From NCBI GenBank assembly GCA_001552935.1, contig KQ959688.1:35390-99389 (forward strand): 64,000 nt of DNA. The letters run 5' to 3'. How positions within the stretch are numbered: position 1 is the first letter of the stretch; the number at the start of each line of letters is the position of its first letter. Positions 56,373 through 64,000 of this stretch are shown here, piece by piece. The stretch is from Umbribacter vaginalis (lineage in GTDB: Bacteria > Actinomycetota > Coriobacteriia > Coriobacteriales > Eggerthellaceae). Both the position numbers and the translations under genes were made by a program. The notes beneath the pieces were generated by a model. It worked only from the letters and a program-made list of their open reading frames with translations, ran no database searches and was not told where the DNA came from.

Positions 56373-57869
56373 ATGGACAAGTACATCATCGCGTTAGACG
56401 AAGGCACCACATCGGCACGCGCGTGCCTGGTGAACGCGCAAGGGCACATATGCGGCTTCGAGCGTAAAGCTATTCGCCAAATTTATCCGCAACCAGGTTG
56501 GGTTGAACAGGACGCGTATGAAGTATGGAATGCGCAGATAACAGCACTGAATGCTTTGTGTGCACGATTTCAGTTATCCGTGAAACAAATTGCAGGTATT
56601 GCGCTTACTAATCAGCGAGAAACAACAGTCGTGTGGGATAAGCGCACGGGGAAGCCCTTATGCAACGCCATCGTATGGCAATGTAGACGTTCATCAGCTA
56701 TTATTGACGCGGTGTGTGGCGATCCTCTTGTAGCGCACAACGTGCAAATGTGCACAGGGCTTATTCCCGATGCATATTTTTCAGCAGGAAAAATTCGCTG
56801 GATTCTCGATTCAATACCTCAGGCACGTACCCTTGCTGAACAGGGTCATTTGGCGTTTGGCACTATCGATTCGTGGATTTTATGGAACCTTACAAAAGGA
56901 GCGTGTCACGTTACCGACCCTACGAATGCGTGCCGCACCATGCTTTATAACATAACCGAACAGTGTTGGGATAGCGCCATGCTGCAACTGTTCGACATTC
57001 CTCATTCCTTGCTGCCTGATGTTGTACCGTCATCAGGAGAAATTTGTACTATTACCTGCGATTGCGCTGCTTTAGGTGCGCGCGTATGCGCCTGTGTAGG
57101 CGATCAACAAGCAGCTCTTTTTGGGCAGTGTTGCTTTGAAAAACAGCAGGCGAAAACTACTTACGGCACGGGATGTTTTCTTCTTATGCATACGGGAAAC
57201 AAGCCGTATTTCTCCAGTTCAGGCTTGCTTACAACCCTTGCAGCGCTGCCTGCTGGCACACGTGAGGCGCAGTATGTACTGGAAGGCAGTGCGTTTATGG
57301 GTGGCGCGCTTATTACGTGGCTTCATGATGCGCTTGGCATTGTGAAGGATGCGCGAGATGCCAATGCTATTGCGCGTGCGTGCCCAAGCACCGAGGGTGT
57401 TGTCGTTGTACCTGCGTTTACTGGTTTGGGAGCGCCGTATTGGGATGCCCAAGCGCGTGGCGCGATTGTAGGTATCACGCGGGGAACGCGTGCGGCTCAT
57501 ATTGTACGCGCCACACTTGATTCTATTGCATATCAAGTGTACGACCTGATAGATGCTATGCAAATCGATTGCGGTATGAGCATTAAAGGTATGAACGTTG
57601 ATGGCGGCGTGTGTGCAAGCGATGTGTTGATGCAGTTTCAAAGCGATGTACTAGGAAAACCGTTGCGCCGTTCCCATAATTTGGAAAGTAGCGTATTGGG
57701 GGCAGCGTATTTAGCAGGCCTTTCAACAGGATTTTTCGACTCGCTTGACACGTTGCGCTCGTTTCATGAAACTGATACGTTTTTTATGCCGAATGCGTCG
57801 CGCGAATATGCGCAGGGGCTCATCGCGCAGTGGCATCATGCTGTTGCCTGCGTGCGCCACCACCATTAA
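56373..57869 (+). CDS. glpK: Glycerol kinase
   Basis: A 498-residue FGGY-family sugar kinase of exactly glycerol-kinase length. Typical segments: YIIALDEGTTSARACLVNAQ, PQPGWVEQDAYEVW, ALTNQRETTVVWDKRTGKPL, GTIDSWILWNLTKG, TTYGTGCFLLMHTGN and PAFTGLGAPYWDAQARGAIV. It makes glycerol 3-phosphate from glycerol and ATP. ATG 56373 lies one base after the stop of the lipase-like gene and follows GAAGGC. No glpF or glycerol-3-phosphate dehydrogenase gene is in the window. Confidence 0.95.
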   Translation: MDKYIIALDEGTTSARACLVNAQGHICGFERKAIRQIYPQPGWVEQDAYEVWNAQITALNALCARFQLSVKQIAGIALTNQRETTVVWDKRTGKPLCNAIVWQCRRSSAIIDAVCGDPLVAHNVQMCTGLIPDAYFSAGKIRWILDSIPQARTLAEQGHLAFGTIDSWILWNLTKGACHVTDPTNACRTMLYNITEQCWDSAMLQLFDIPHSLLPDVVPSSGEICTITCDCAALGARVCACVGDQQAALFGQCCFEKQQAKTTYGTGCFLLMHTGNKPYFSSSGLLTTLAALPAGTREAQYVLEGSAFMGGALITWLHDALGIVKDARDANAIARACPSTEGVVVVPAFTGLGAPYWDAQARGAIVGITRGTRAAHIVRATLDSIAYQVYDLIDAMQIDCGMSIKGMNVDGGVCASDVLMQFQSDVLGKPLRRSHNLESSVLGAAYLAGLSTGFFDSLDTLRSFHETDTFFMPNASREYAQGLIAQWHHAVACVRHHH

Positions 57870-57951
57870 CATACGTGTGGTACTATGACGACAGCTTTAC
57901 ACGGTATGTATGTTACTAAACGTTCCATAATTTCATAACGAAAGGGATATT

Positions 57952-58431
57952 ATGCTTATTTCGCTTGCAAGTGATCATGCAGGGTTTGATATGAAACAGC
58001 AGATCAAAGAATATTTAACACAGCAAGGACATACGGTTATCGATCGCGGACCGTCAAGTGATGCGCGCGTTGATTATCCCGATTTTGCACAGGTGGTTGC
58101 GCACGATGTGGCGCATAATCAGGCGCAACGTGGAATACTCGTGTGTGGAACTGGTATTGGTATGGCCATATGCGCCAATAAGGTGCCTGGCATTCGCGCC
58201 GCCAATGTTATCAATCCGCAATTTGCGGTGTTGTGCCGCGAACACAACGACGCTAATATCATTACACTTTCAGGGCGTTTTGTAGATGTCGATACCAACC
58301 GCCAGATTGTTGATGCGTTTTTGAACACCGAATTTGCTGGTGGGCGTCATAGTGCTCGTGTGGAAAAAATGATGGCACTCGATGCACATGCGGACGCTTC
58401 TCCTGCTCACGACACGCAGCAAGGACAGTAG
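57952..58431 (+). CDS. rpiB: Ribose-5-phosphate isomerase B
   Basis: A 159-residue RpiB-type isomerase interconverting ribose 5-phosphate and ribulose 5-phosphate. The start MLISLASDHAGFDMKQQIKE, the active-site CGTGIGMAICANKVPGIRAA and the later REHNDANIITLSGR are characteristic. The last 20 residues (DAHADASPAHDTQQG) are a low-complexity tail beyond the family end. The related galactose-6-phosphate isomerases share the fold, but the single-subunit form fits RpiB. The site is GAAAGGGATATT. Confidence 0.93.
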   Translation: MLISLASDHAGFDMKQQIKEYLTQQGHTVIDRGPSSDARVDYPDFAQVVAHDVAHNQAQRGILVCGTGIGMAICANKVPGIRAANVINPQFAVLCREHNDANIITLSGRFVDVDTNRQIVDAFLNTEFAGGRHSARVEKMMALDAHADASPAHDTQQGQ

Positions 58432-58607
58432 CCCGCTTCGCCCTGTTTGCTGCCGTACGCAGTGAAATTTATACCAGTAACAGAAAAAATACTCCTCTCA
58501 CGCGCTTTTCGGTTCGTACTTTCTTAAAGTAGAACTACACAAAGGCAAGCACGTACCCTGCGCCCGTGCGCATAAGACGCTGTTTGTATGCGAGGTTAGG
58601 AGACCAC

Positions 58608-59861
58608 ATGACTTTGAACTATGTTGCAGCTGAAGACCCAGAAGTAGCGGCTGCACTAAAGGCAGAACTTAATCGTCAGCGCGGAACAATCGAGCTGATT
58701 GCTTCTGAAAACATTGTTTCACCAGCTGTAATGCAAGCAATGGGCTCAGTGTTAACCAATAAGTATGCAGAGGGGTATCCTGGCAAGCGCTATTATGGCG
58801 GATGTGAAAAAGTAGACATCGTTGAAACGCTCGCAATTGAACGCGCTTGTCAACTATTTGGTTGCAAGTTTGCAAACGTGCAACCTCACTCGGGTGCGCA
58901 GGCTAATTATGCAGCGTATATGGCGGTTGTAAAGCCGGGCGATACCGTTTTGGGTATGAGTCTTGATAACGGTGGTCATCTCACACACGGATCAAAAGCT
59001 AATTTCTCAGGCAAATTATATAATGTAATTCCGTACGGCTTAAACGAAGAAGAACGTATCGACTACGATGAAATTGAGCGTTTGACCACCGAGCACAATC
59101 CTAAACTTATCGTGGCAGGCGCGTCGGCATATCCGCGTATTATCGATTTTGAACGTCTTGGCGAAATTGCGCATGCTCATGGTGCGTATTTGATGGTAGA
59201 TATGGCTCATATTGCTGGTCTTGTGGCAGTTGGTTTGCATCCAAGCCCTGTTCCTTATGCCGATATTGTTACTACGACAACGCATAAAACGCTGCGTGGG
59301 CCTCGTGGCGGCATGATTCTCACAAACAGCGAAGAACTGGCGAAAAAGATTAACTCAGCAGTGTTCCCCGGAACGCAAGGCGGCCCTTTGATGCACGTCA
59401 TTGCAGCAAAAGCCGTTGCGCTGGGCGAATGCTTGCAACCCAGCTTCAAAGAGTACGGCCAGCGTATTATCGCGAACTGCGCTGCTATGGGTCGTGCTAT
59501 GAGCGAGGGCGGCTTGCGCTTAGTAACAGGTGGTACCGACAACCATTTGTGTCTTGTTGACGTTACACCTGCTCATGTAACTGGTAAAGATGCTGAAAAG
59601 CTGCTTGAGTCGGTTGGCTTAACCGTCAACAAGAACACAATTCCTCACGAACAGCTGTCTCCCTTTGTGACCAGCGGTATTCGTGTTGGAACGGCAGCTG
59701 GCACCACGCGCGGCTTTAACGAGGATGAGTTCTACACCATCGGTTCGTGCATCGCAAAAACCTTATTTGCTGCCAATGATCAGGCAGAACTCGATCGCGT
59801 TCGCCAGCAAACGCAGGCTCTTATTCAAGCTCATCCGCTGTATCCCGAGTTTGATTATTAA
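58608..59861 (+). CDS. glyA: Serine hydroxymethyltransferase
   Basis: A 417-residue PLP enzyme converting serine and tetrahydrofolate to glycine and methylene-tetrahydrofolate. The PLP lysine is Lys227 in [15 protein letters not shown]. Other family stretches: [54 protein letters not shown] and [15 protein letters not shown]. The ATG at 58608 follows GTTAGGAGACC; the frame extends 14 codons upstream but without family similarity. Confidence 0.97.
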   Translation: MTLNYVAAEDPEVAAALKAELNRQRGTIELIASENIVSPAVMQAMGSVLTNKYAEGYPGKRYYGGCEKVDIVETLAIERACQLFGCKFANVQPHSGAQANYAAYMAVVKPGDTVLGMSLDNGGHLTHGSKANFSGKLYNVIPYGLNEEERIDYDEIERLTTEHNPKLIVAGASAYPRIIDFERLGEIAHAHGAYLMVDMAHIAGLVAVGLHPSPVPYADIVTTTTHKTLRGPRGGMILTNSEELAKKINSAVFPGTQGGPLMHVIAAKAVALGECLQPSFKEYGQRIIANCAAMGRAMSEGGLRLVTGGTDNHLCLVDVTPAHVTGKDAEKLLESVGLTVNKNTIPHEQLSPFVTSGIRVGTAAGTTRGFNEDEFYTIGSCIAKTLFAANDQAELDRVRQQTQALIQAHPLYPEFDY

Positions 59862-60161
59862 GCGTTTCGGTGCGTATGTGCGCGATGAAATGCGCTTAAA
59901 TACGCTATACTACATATGGCCATATACGGTCGGCATCATACGTGATGCTGGCCGTTGTTATGTAGAAGCAGAAAACCAAAGACAAACTGGTAAAACGATT
60001 GCAAATGTGCGTACAATAATGCATACATGCACACAGCTTTCACCCCTTTTAGGCTTGTGCAGTGCGTATGGTACCCATCGTGCTTATCACTCAGTACAAC
60101 ATCGGTGGTTTACTCTATAAGCTGGTAATATAAGCTTACATGCAAATGAGAAAGGATTGCT
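59862..60161. other. glyA-upp spacer with a UACG-loop hairpin
   Basis: This 300-bp gap shows no gene. ACGGTCGGCATCA (59926-59938), loop TACG, TGATGCTGGCCGT (59943-59955) make a 13-bp stem with two G-U pairs. It is not followed by a clear T run, so it may be a weak terminator of glyA or a processing site. The upp promoter should lie after it; GAGAAAGGATTGCT precedes the upp start. Confidence 0.5.
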
Positions 60162-60812
60162 ATGACACAGAAGCACACGTTTGGAGAGCGAGTAGTAGTT
60201 GTTGAGCATCCTATGGTGCAACATAAATTATCGCTGCTGCGTGATAAAACAACACCCTCGAAGCAATTTCGCGAATTAGTTCGTGAGCTTGCACTCTTTG
60301 AAGGGTATGAAGCAACGCGCGATCTGCCGCTTACTGATTGCAAGGTTGAAACACCGCTTTGCACCGCGCATTGTAAAACACTACAAGGTAAAAAGCTTGC
60401 TATTGTGCCTATTTTGCGTGCCGGGCTTGGTATGGTTGAGGGTATGCTTGAGCTTATGCCTGCTGCTAAAGTAGGACATTTGGGAATGTATCGCGACGAA
60501 ACAACACACGAACCACACGAGTATTATGCAAAAATGCCTGAAGATATTGCATCGCGTGATGTGTTGGTGGTTGATCCTATGCTTGCAACGGGCGGATCTG
60601 CTACGGCAGCGCTTAGCTATCTGCGCAAACAGGGAGTAAAAAACATCAAGCTGGCTGTTATTGTGGCAGCACCTGAAGGCATTCAAGCAGTTCTTGAACA
60701 CGACCCCGCGGTTACTATTTTTACCTGTGCTATTGACGATGGCATGAACAGTGATTGTTACATTATGCCTGGTCTTGGTGATGCTGGTGACAGAATTTTT
60801 GGTACGAAATAA
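60162..60812 (+). CDS. upp: Uracil phosphoribosyltransferase
   Basis: A 216-residue salvage enzyme making UMP from uracil and PRPP. It has [19 protein letters not shown] at the N-terminus, [15 protein letters not shown], the PRPP-binding loop [18 protein letters not shown] and the uracil-binding end [20 protein letters not shown]. Motifs and length fit Upp. The site is GAGAAAGGATTGCT. Confidence 0.97.
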   Translation: MTQKHTFGERVVVVEHPMVQHKLSLLRDKTTPSKQFRELVRELALFEGYEATRDLPLTDCKVETPLCTAHCKTLQGKKLAIVPILRAGLGMVEGMLELMPAAKVGHLGMYRDETTHEPHEYYAKMPEDIASRDVLVVDPMLATGGSATAALSYLRKQGVKNIKLAVIVAAPEGIQAVLEHDPAVTIFTCAIDDGMNSDCYIMPGLGDAGDRIFGTK

Positions 60813-60940
60813 GCCTGTCAGCACATTGTGCAGCACATTGTATAGAACGTTGTGTAGCAGCTCTTTATAAACCGTGTTATCCGTTTGCTGTCCTCGATAA
60901 TTGCTTTTAAATTGTCGATGCAAATGTGGGTTGATACAGG

Positions 60941-60946
60941 TATAAT
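60941..60946 (+). promoter_or_regulatory. Candidate -10 box upstream of the ATP synthase region
   Basis: TATAAT preceded by CAGG, about 45 bases before the AtpI-like start. No good -35 at the standard distance is visible, so this is tentative. Confidence 0.3.
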
Positions 60947-60990
60947 AAGCGCTGTGTGTGAAATGTTGTGAGTGTTTTACGGAGGGGTGC

Positions 60991-61275
60991 ATGATACTTG
61001 CTTTATGCGCTGGGTTCCTATCAGGCGTGTTAGGATTTGTCCCCCTGTATGGTGCCAACGAATATGCACGTCGTTCCTCGATAACGAATTCAAGCACGTA
61101 TTTAGCGTTGTTTTTCGCTGCTTTTGTATTGTCATTTGCAATTTTAGCTGGCAGTGCTTCGTTGTGCTTGATCTTCGCGCGGCGCAGCGTTGTACTACCA
61201 TTTGTACTTGCAGAATTTTTCGCACTTGTTGTTATTGCGATACTTTATAGTGTACGTAAGCTTTTAAGGCGCTAG
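60991..61275 (+). CDS. Small membrane protein in the AtpI position
   Basis: A 94-residue protein with three hydrophobic segments (MILALCAGFLSGVLGFVPLY, LALFFAAFVLSFAILAG, VVLPFVLAEFFALVVIAILY) and a basic end (RKLLRR). It lies 40 bases upstream of atpB, where atpI (an assembly factor for the c-ring) is found in most bacteria. Size and topology fit a divergent AtpI/ATP-synthase-I protein, but no clear family motif is seen. The start ATG 60991 follows GGAGGGGTGC. Confidence 0.7.
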   Translation: MILALCAGFLSGVLGFVPLYGANEYARRSSITNSSTYLALFFAAFVLSFAILAGSASLCLIFARRSVVLPFVLAEFFALVVIAILYSVRKLLRR

Positions 61276-61315
61276 CTTTACACAGGTAGTGTAAAGCCAT
61301 ACAGAAAGGAATGTT

Positions 61316-62101
61316 GTGAACCCTCTCGACATCGTTAAAGGTTACGTTCCCGAGTTGAAAGAATCATTTGATTCAGCGTTCGTGGCATCATTTGGTTCTG
61401 CGGGAATTACACAATACATTTTTTGGATGTTCATTACGTTTGCGCTTACGCTGATTGTTGTGTTGGTTGTTGGTCGCAAATTGCAGATGGTTCCTCATAA
61501 CAAGTTCATCAATATGGTTGAATACGGCTACCAATTCATTCGCCGTGATGTTAGTGAAGAAACTATCGGGCATGGTTATAAGCGTCATGTTCCTTTCCTT
61601 GCAACACTCTTTTTCTTCATTCTTATTTCTAACGTTGTTGGTCTTATTCCTGGTTGCAAAACGCCTACGGGTTCTATTAGTGTCACGTGGGCACTTGGTA
61701 TTATTTCGTTTATCTATTTCAACTACTGGGGTATTAAAGCTCACGGTGGCTGGGGTTATATTAAATCAATTGCTCCCAGCGGACTTCCTATTTTTATGGT
61801 ACCTATCATTTGGTTTTTCGAATTCGTGTCGATGGTTTTGCGTGCATTAACGCTTTCTGTTCGACTGTACGGTAATATGTTTGCTGGTCACATGGCACTT
61901 GGCATGTTTTCAGTATTTATTTTCTCATTCATTCAATCAGTTATTGAAGGTGCATTTCCCGCAGTAGGCGGCATTTCTATTGTTTGGATGTTGTTCCTTA
62001 TTGCTCTGTATGCACTTGAAACACTGGTTGCATTTTTGCAAGCTTATGTGTTTACGATTTTGTCAGCTGTGTATATTCAGTTGGCGGTTTCTGAGCACTA
62101 G
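61316..62101 (+). CDS. atpB: ATP synthase F0 subunit a
   Basis: A 261-residue membrane subunit that, with the c-ring, forms the proton path. The essential Arg lies in RALTLSVRLYGNMFAGHMAL. Other family features: NVVGLIPGCKTPTGS, the last helices with YALETLVAFLQAYVFTILSA. About five or six membrane segments. It starts with GTG 61316 after GAAAGGAATGTT. First of the canonical a-c-b-delta-alpha gene order. Confidence 0.96.
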   Translation: MNPLDIVKGYVPELKESFDSAFVASFGSAGITQYIFWMFITFALTLIVVLVVGRKLQMVPHNKFINMVEYGYQFIRRDVSEETIGHGYKRHVPFLATLFFFILISNVVGLIPGCKTPTGSISVTWALGIISFIYFNYWGIKAHGGWGYIKSIAPSGLPIFMVPIIWFFEFVSMVLRALTLSVRLYGNMFAGHMALGMFSVFIFSFIQSVIEGAFPAVGGISIVWMLFLIALYALETLVAFLQAYVFTILSAVYIQLAVSEH

Positions 62102-62240
62102 GCACACCGAGCATTCGTGCTCACACGTCGATTGGCGGCACGATACGCCGCTTGCAATATTGCAGCATTGTAGTATTGCAGTGTTTTGATCGGTATCATC
62201 GGCACTATTCCACAGCCGTTGACGATAAAGTAAACGCGGT

Positions 62241-62261
62241 GTCTTTGAGGAACTCAAAGAC
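62241..62261 (+). other. Hairpin just upstream of the atpE ribosome-binding site
   Basis: GTCTTTGAG, loop GAA, CTCAAAGAC form a perfect 9-bp stem ending 4 bases before AAAAGGAGG. It may protect the mRNA or tune the high translation of subunit c. A second small stem, GCGGC with GCCGC, lies at 62134-62150 in the same 177-bp gap. Confidence 0.6.
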
Positions 62262-62278
62262 GGCAAAAGGAGGACATT

Positions 62279-62497
62279 GTGGAAACTATCTTTGTCATGA
62301 GCGCTTTGAAGCTTGTCGGTTACGGCTTGTCTGTTATCGGCCCTGGAATTGGTATTGGCATTGCCTGCTATGGTATGTGCGTTGGTACAGCTCGTCAGCC
62401 TGAAATGGCAGGACGTCTGTTTACCGCCTTCATCCTGGGAGCTGCTTTGGTAGAAGCACTGGCACTTCTTGGTTTCGTTCTTGCATTCATTTTGTAA
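62279..62497 (+). CDS. atpE: ATP synthase F0 subunit c
   Basis: A 72-residue two-helix proteolipid. The first helix has the GPGIGIGIACYG glycine run, the polar loop is ARQPE, and the second helix carries the ion-binding Glu59 in GAALVEALALLG. The residues flanking this Glu are Val and Ala, and the first helix lacks the Gln seen in sodium-binding rings, so protons are the more likely ion. Start is GTG 62279 after AAAAGGAGGACATT, an unusually strong site suited to a subunit needed in many copies. Confidence 0.96.
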   Translation: METIFVMSALKLVGYGLSVIGPGIGIGIACYGMCVGTARQPEMAGRLFTAFILGAALVEALALLGFVLAFIL

Positions 62498-62538
62498 TCG
62501 ACTTTTGACAGCTATCAAAAGCAAAAGGAGGTTACTCA

Positions 62539-63147
62539 GTGAAGAAAGCATATAAAAGAGCATGGTTGCCCTTAGCTACGTGCGCTCTTGCAGGTAGTGC
62601 GCTCTTTGCTTCTCCTACGCTTGCCTATGCCGAATCGAAACAGGGAATAGCGGTTATTCTTCCCGATATGGTTGAATTTATCCCGATGGCAGTTGCTTTT
62701 ATTATTCTGCTTATCATTTTAGGTAAATTTGGATGGCCGCTGTTTGAAGAGATGCTTACCAAGCGTGAGCAGTCTATTCGTGACGCGCTTGAGCAATCAG
62801 AAAACGCGCGCATGGATTCTGAACGCCTGCTTGAAGAGTACAAAAAAGAACTCGACGAAGCAAAACAAACTGCTGCAAAAATTGTAGCTGATGCAAAGCA
62901 AACGGGAGAAGCTACGAAAGCTGCACTTACTGAACAGGCGCAACGCGAAGCGGAAGCTCTTATCGAAAAAGCACGCAGCGCTATTGAAACCGAAAAGAAA
63001 GCTGCTATTACGCAGTTGCAAGCTTCGGTTGTCGATTTGTCGCTCTCGGTGTCATCACGTTTAATTGAGCATGATTTGTCCGATGAGGAGCATCGCGCTC
63101 TCATTGAACGTTATGTACGTGAGGCGGGTAGCTTCAATGACAAATAA
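62539..63147 (+). CDS. atpF: ATP synthase F0 subunit b
   Basis: A 202-residue stator subunit. One membrane helix (EFIPMAVAFIILLIILGKFG) near residues 46-65 is followed by a long charged, helical dimerisation domain. Before it lies an N-terminal stretch with a Lys/Arg start, hydrophobic core and ALA-like end (RAWLPLATCALAGSALFASP, then TLAYAES) that reads as a signal peptide, which most b subunits lack. GTG 62539 follows AAAAGGAGGTTACTCA. It overlaps atpH by 11 bases. Confidence 0.94.
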   Translation: MKKAYKRAWLPLATCALAGSALFASPTLAYAESKQGIAVILPDMVEFIPMAVAFIILLIILGKFGWPLFEEMLTKREQSIRDALEQSENARMDSERLLEEYKKELDEAKQTAAKIVADAKQTGEATKAALTEQAQREAEALIEKARSAIETEKKAAITQLQASVVDLSLSVSSRLIEHDLSDEEHRALIERYVREAGSFNDK

Positions 63148-63703
63148 TCGACTTGTTCAAAAAAAGCAAATTGCTGTTTATGCACGTACTCTTTTCGATG
63201 CAGCGTATGCTGAGCAAAAGCTTGAAAGCGTGCTGAATGTGCGCGTTCGTTTGCAGGAACTGTGCCGTGCATTGCGCTCCGATTCTCAAATTGCACAAAC
63301 GATACAAGATTCTGCGCTAAGCGACGCACAAAAAATGCAGCTTGTGGCATCTATTTTCGATTCCACACCTGCCGATACGCTTCTTAAAGATGTGTTGGGT
63401 GTTATGGCGCAGCGCGGCGAACTTGCGCTGTGTCCTGCGGTACAGCAAGCTTTCGAACAGCTTATTGTTTCAGAGTTGAAGCTTTGTGTTGTGTCCGTTA
63501 CCAGTGCAGTAGCGCTTGACGATCACCTGCGCGAGCTTATTACGAACAAAGTCGAAGCCGATCTTTGCATGCGTGTTGTGTTAGACGAGCGAGTCGATCG
63601 CTCACTTCTTGGTGGAATTATTTTAAGTGCTCAAGGTAAATGTATTGATGCGAGTGTGAAATCGCGTCTTGAAATTTATCGTGACCAGCTTAAACGAGCA
63701 TAA
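63137..63703 (+). CDS. atpH: ATP synthase F1 subunit delta
   Basis: A 188-residue delta (OSCP) subunit joining the stator to F1. Family features are the starting QKKQIAVYARTLFDAAYAEQ and the C-terminal DRSLLGGIILSAQGKCIDAS with the conserved Gly-Gly. The start is ATG 63137 inside the end of atpF, which is the usual overlap; the frame opens further upstream but those residues come from the atpF coding sequence in another frame. Confidence 0.94.
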   Translation: MTNNRLVQKKQIAVYARTLFDAAYAEQKLESVLNVRVRLQELCRALRSDSQIAQTIQDSALSDAQKMQLVASIFDSTPADTLLKDVLGVMAQRGELALCPAVQQAFEQLIVSELKLCVVSVTSAVALDDHLRELITNKVEADLCMRVVLDERVDRSLLGGIILSAQGKCIDASVKSRLEIYRDQLKRA

Positions 63704-63714
63704 GGTGGAGGTGA

Positions 63715-64000
63715 ATGCTAGTGACTGAAATTACCGCAAGTTCAATCGATCAGGCCTTACGCAAGCAGCTTGAAAACTTAGAAGTAGGCGTTGATTCGCG
63801 CGAAGTTGGTACTGTTATTCAAGTTGGCGACGGTATTGCGCGTGTTGATGGCTTAAAAGGCGCTATGGCAGGCGAGCTGTTGGAATTTGTTGGATCGAAT
63901 GGCAAAAAAGTGTACGGTCTTGCTCAAAATCTTGAGGAAGATGAAGTTGGCGCTGTTTTGCTGGGAGATGTCACCGCAATCAAAGAAAACGACGAGGTTC
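63715..64000 (+). CDS. atpA: ATP synthase F1 subunit alpha (3' partial)
   Basis: The open frame runs off the right edge after 95 codons. The N-terminal beta-barrel of the alpha subunit is clear: [53 protein letters not shown] 63715 and GTG 63721 are both possible starts behind AAGGTGGAGGTGA; the GTG gives better spacing to GGAGG and the peptide [11 protein letters not shown]. The catalytic and nucleotide-binding domains lie outside the window. Confidence 0.95.
   Translation, partial: MLVTEITASSIDQALRKQLENLEVGVDSREVGTVIQVGDGIARVDGLKGAMAGELLEFVGSNGKKVYGLAQNLEEDEVGAVLLGDVTAIKENDEV

Noticed and set aside
58432-58607. Riboswitch (glycine or tetrahydrofolate) before glyA
   Set aside because: I could not find the conserved cores or a convincing set of helices in the 176-bp leader.
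59683-60120. Coding frame overlapping the end of glyA and the following gap
   Set aside because: The first half is glyA read in another frame and the second half has no family signal or start site.

Overview
The window is a bacterial chromosome segment with no rRNA, tRNA, phage or plasmid backbone visible. Gene content points to an anaerobic coriobacterium (class Coriobacteriia, probably Eggerthellaceae). The clues are a LuxR-type regulator with a large multi-spanning membrane domain, a queH-type queuosine pathway, a fused SecDF, molybdenum-cofactor genes and a Cai/Fix reductive fermentation cluster. The species cannot be fixed from the window alone. Base composition is mixed: housekeeping parts are GC-rich with GC-rich repetitive spacers, the Cai/Fix cluster is more AT-rich, and 9.6-20.8 kb is strongly AT-rich.

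Layout: (1) 1-4.3 kb, molybdate uptake and molybdopterin synthesis (modB-modC-moaA-moaC). (2) 4.4-9.3 kb, a DUF454 membrane protein, yebC, ruvC, ruvA, ruvB and a DUF6483-like protein. (3) 9.6-20.8 kb, an accessory defence-type island. It holds a four-gene minus-strand operon (type III Mod, type III Res, a PIN-GNAT-EVE-like three-domain protein and an ASCH protein), an LPXTG-type surface protein, a frameshifted DUF1643 gene and an AbiEi/AbiEii toxin-antitoxin pair. (4) 21.2-36.6 kb, cspA and then a carnitine/crotonobetaine-type cluster. In order: caiD-like crotonase, divergent LuxR regulator, MFS transporter, HSL-type esterase, caiA, caiB, caiC, second MFS transporter, fixA, fixB, fixC, fixX. 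(5) 36.8-43.4 kb, queA-queH (minus), tgt, fused secDF and a DUF1292 protein. (6) 43.4-47.2 kb, ecfT-ecfA2-ecfA1-ribU (minus) led by an FMN riboswitch with its own terminator. (7) 47.3-60.8 kb, a zinc-ribbon membrane protein, OhrR-like MarR regulator, two flavoproteins (one fused to a Sua5/YrdC domain), a lysophospholipase-like hydrolase next to glpK, then rpiB, glyA and upp. (8) 61-64 kb, an AtpI-like protein and the start of the ATP synthase operon, atpB-E-F-H-A, with atpA cut by the window edge.

How the parts work together: the Cai/Fix genes supply CoA activation (CaiC), CoA transfer (CaiB), hydration/dehydration (CaiD), reduction (CaiA) and an electron-transfer flavoprotein branch (FixABCX), so an imported trimethylammonium or similar enoyl acid could serve as electron acceptor. 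The Mod/Res pair should modify and cut DNA, and the PIN-GNAT-EVE and ASCH proteins look like extra effectors or sensors tied to it. The ruvCAB and queA-tgt-secDF blocks, often neighbours in other bacteria, are here separated by the island and the Cai/Fix cluster.

A striking feature is the abundance of short degenerate tandem repeats. They fill many spacers and also lie in frame inside conserved enzymes (units of 18, 21 and 33 bp), giving proteins with long low-complexity inserts.
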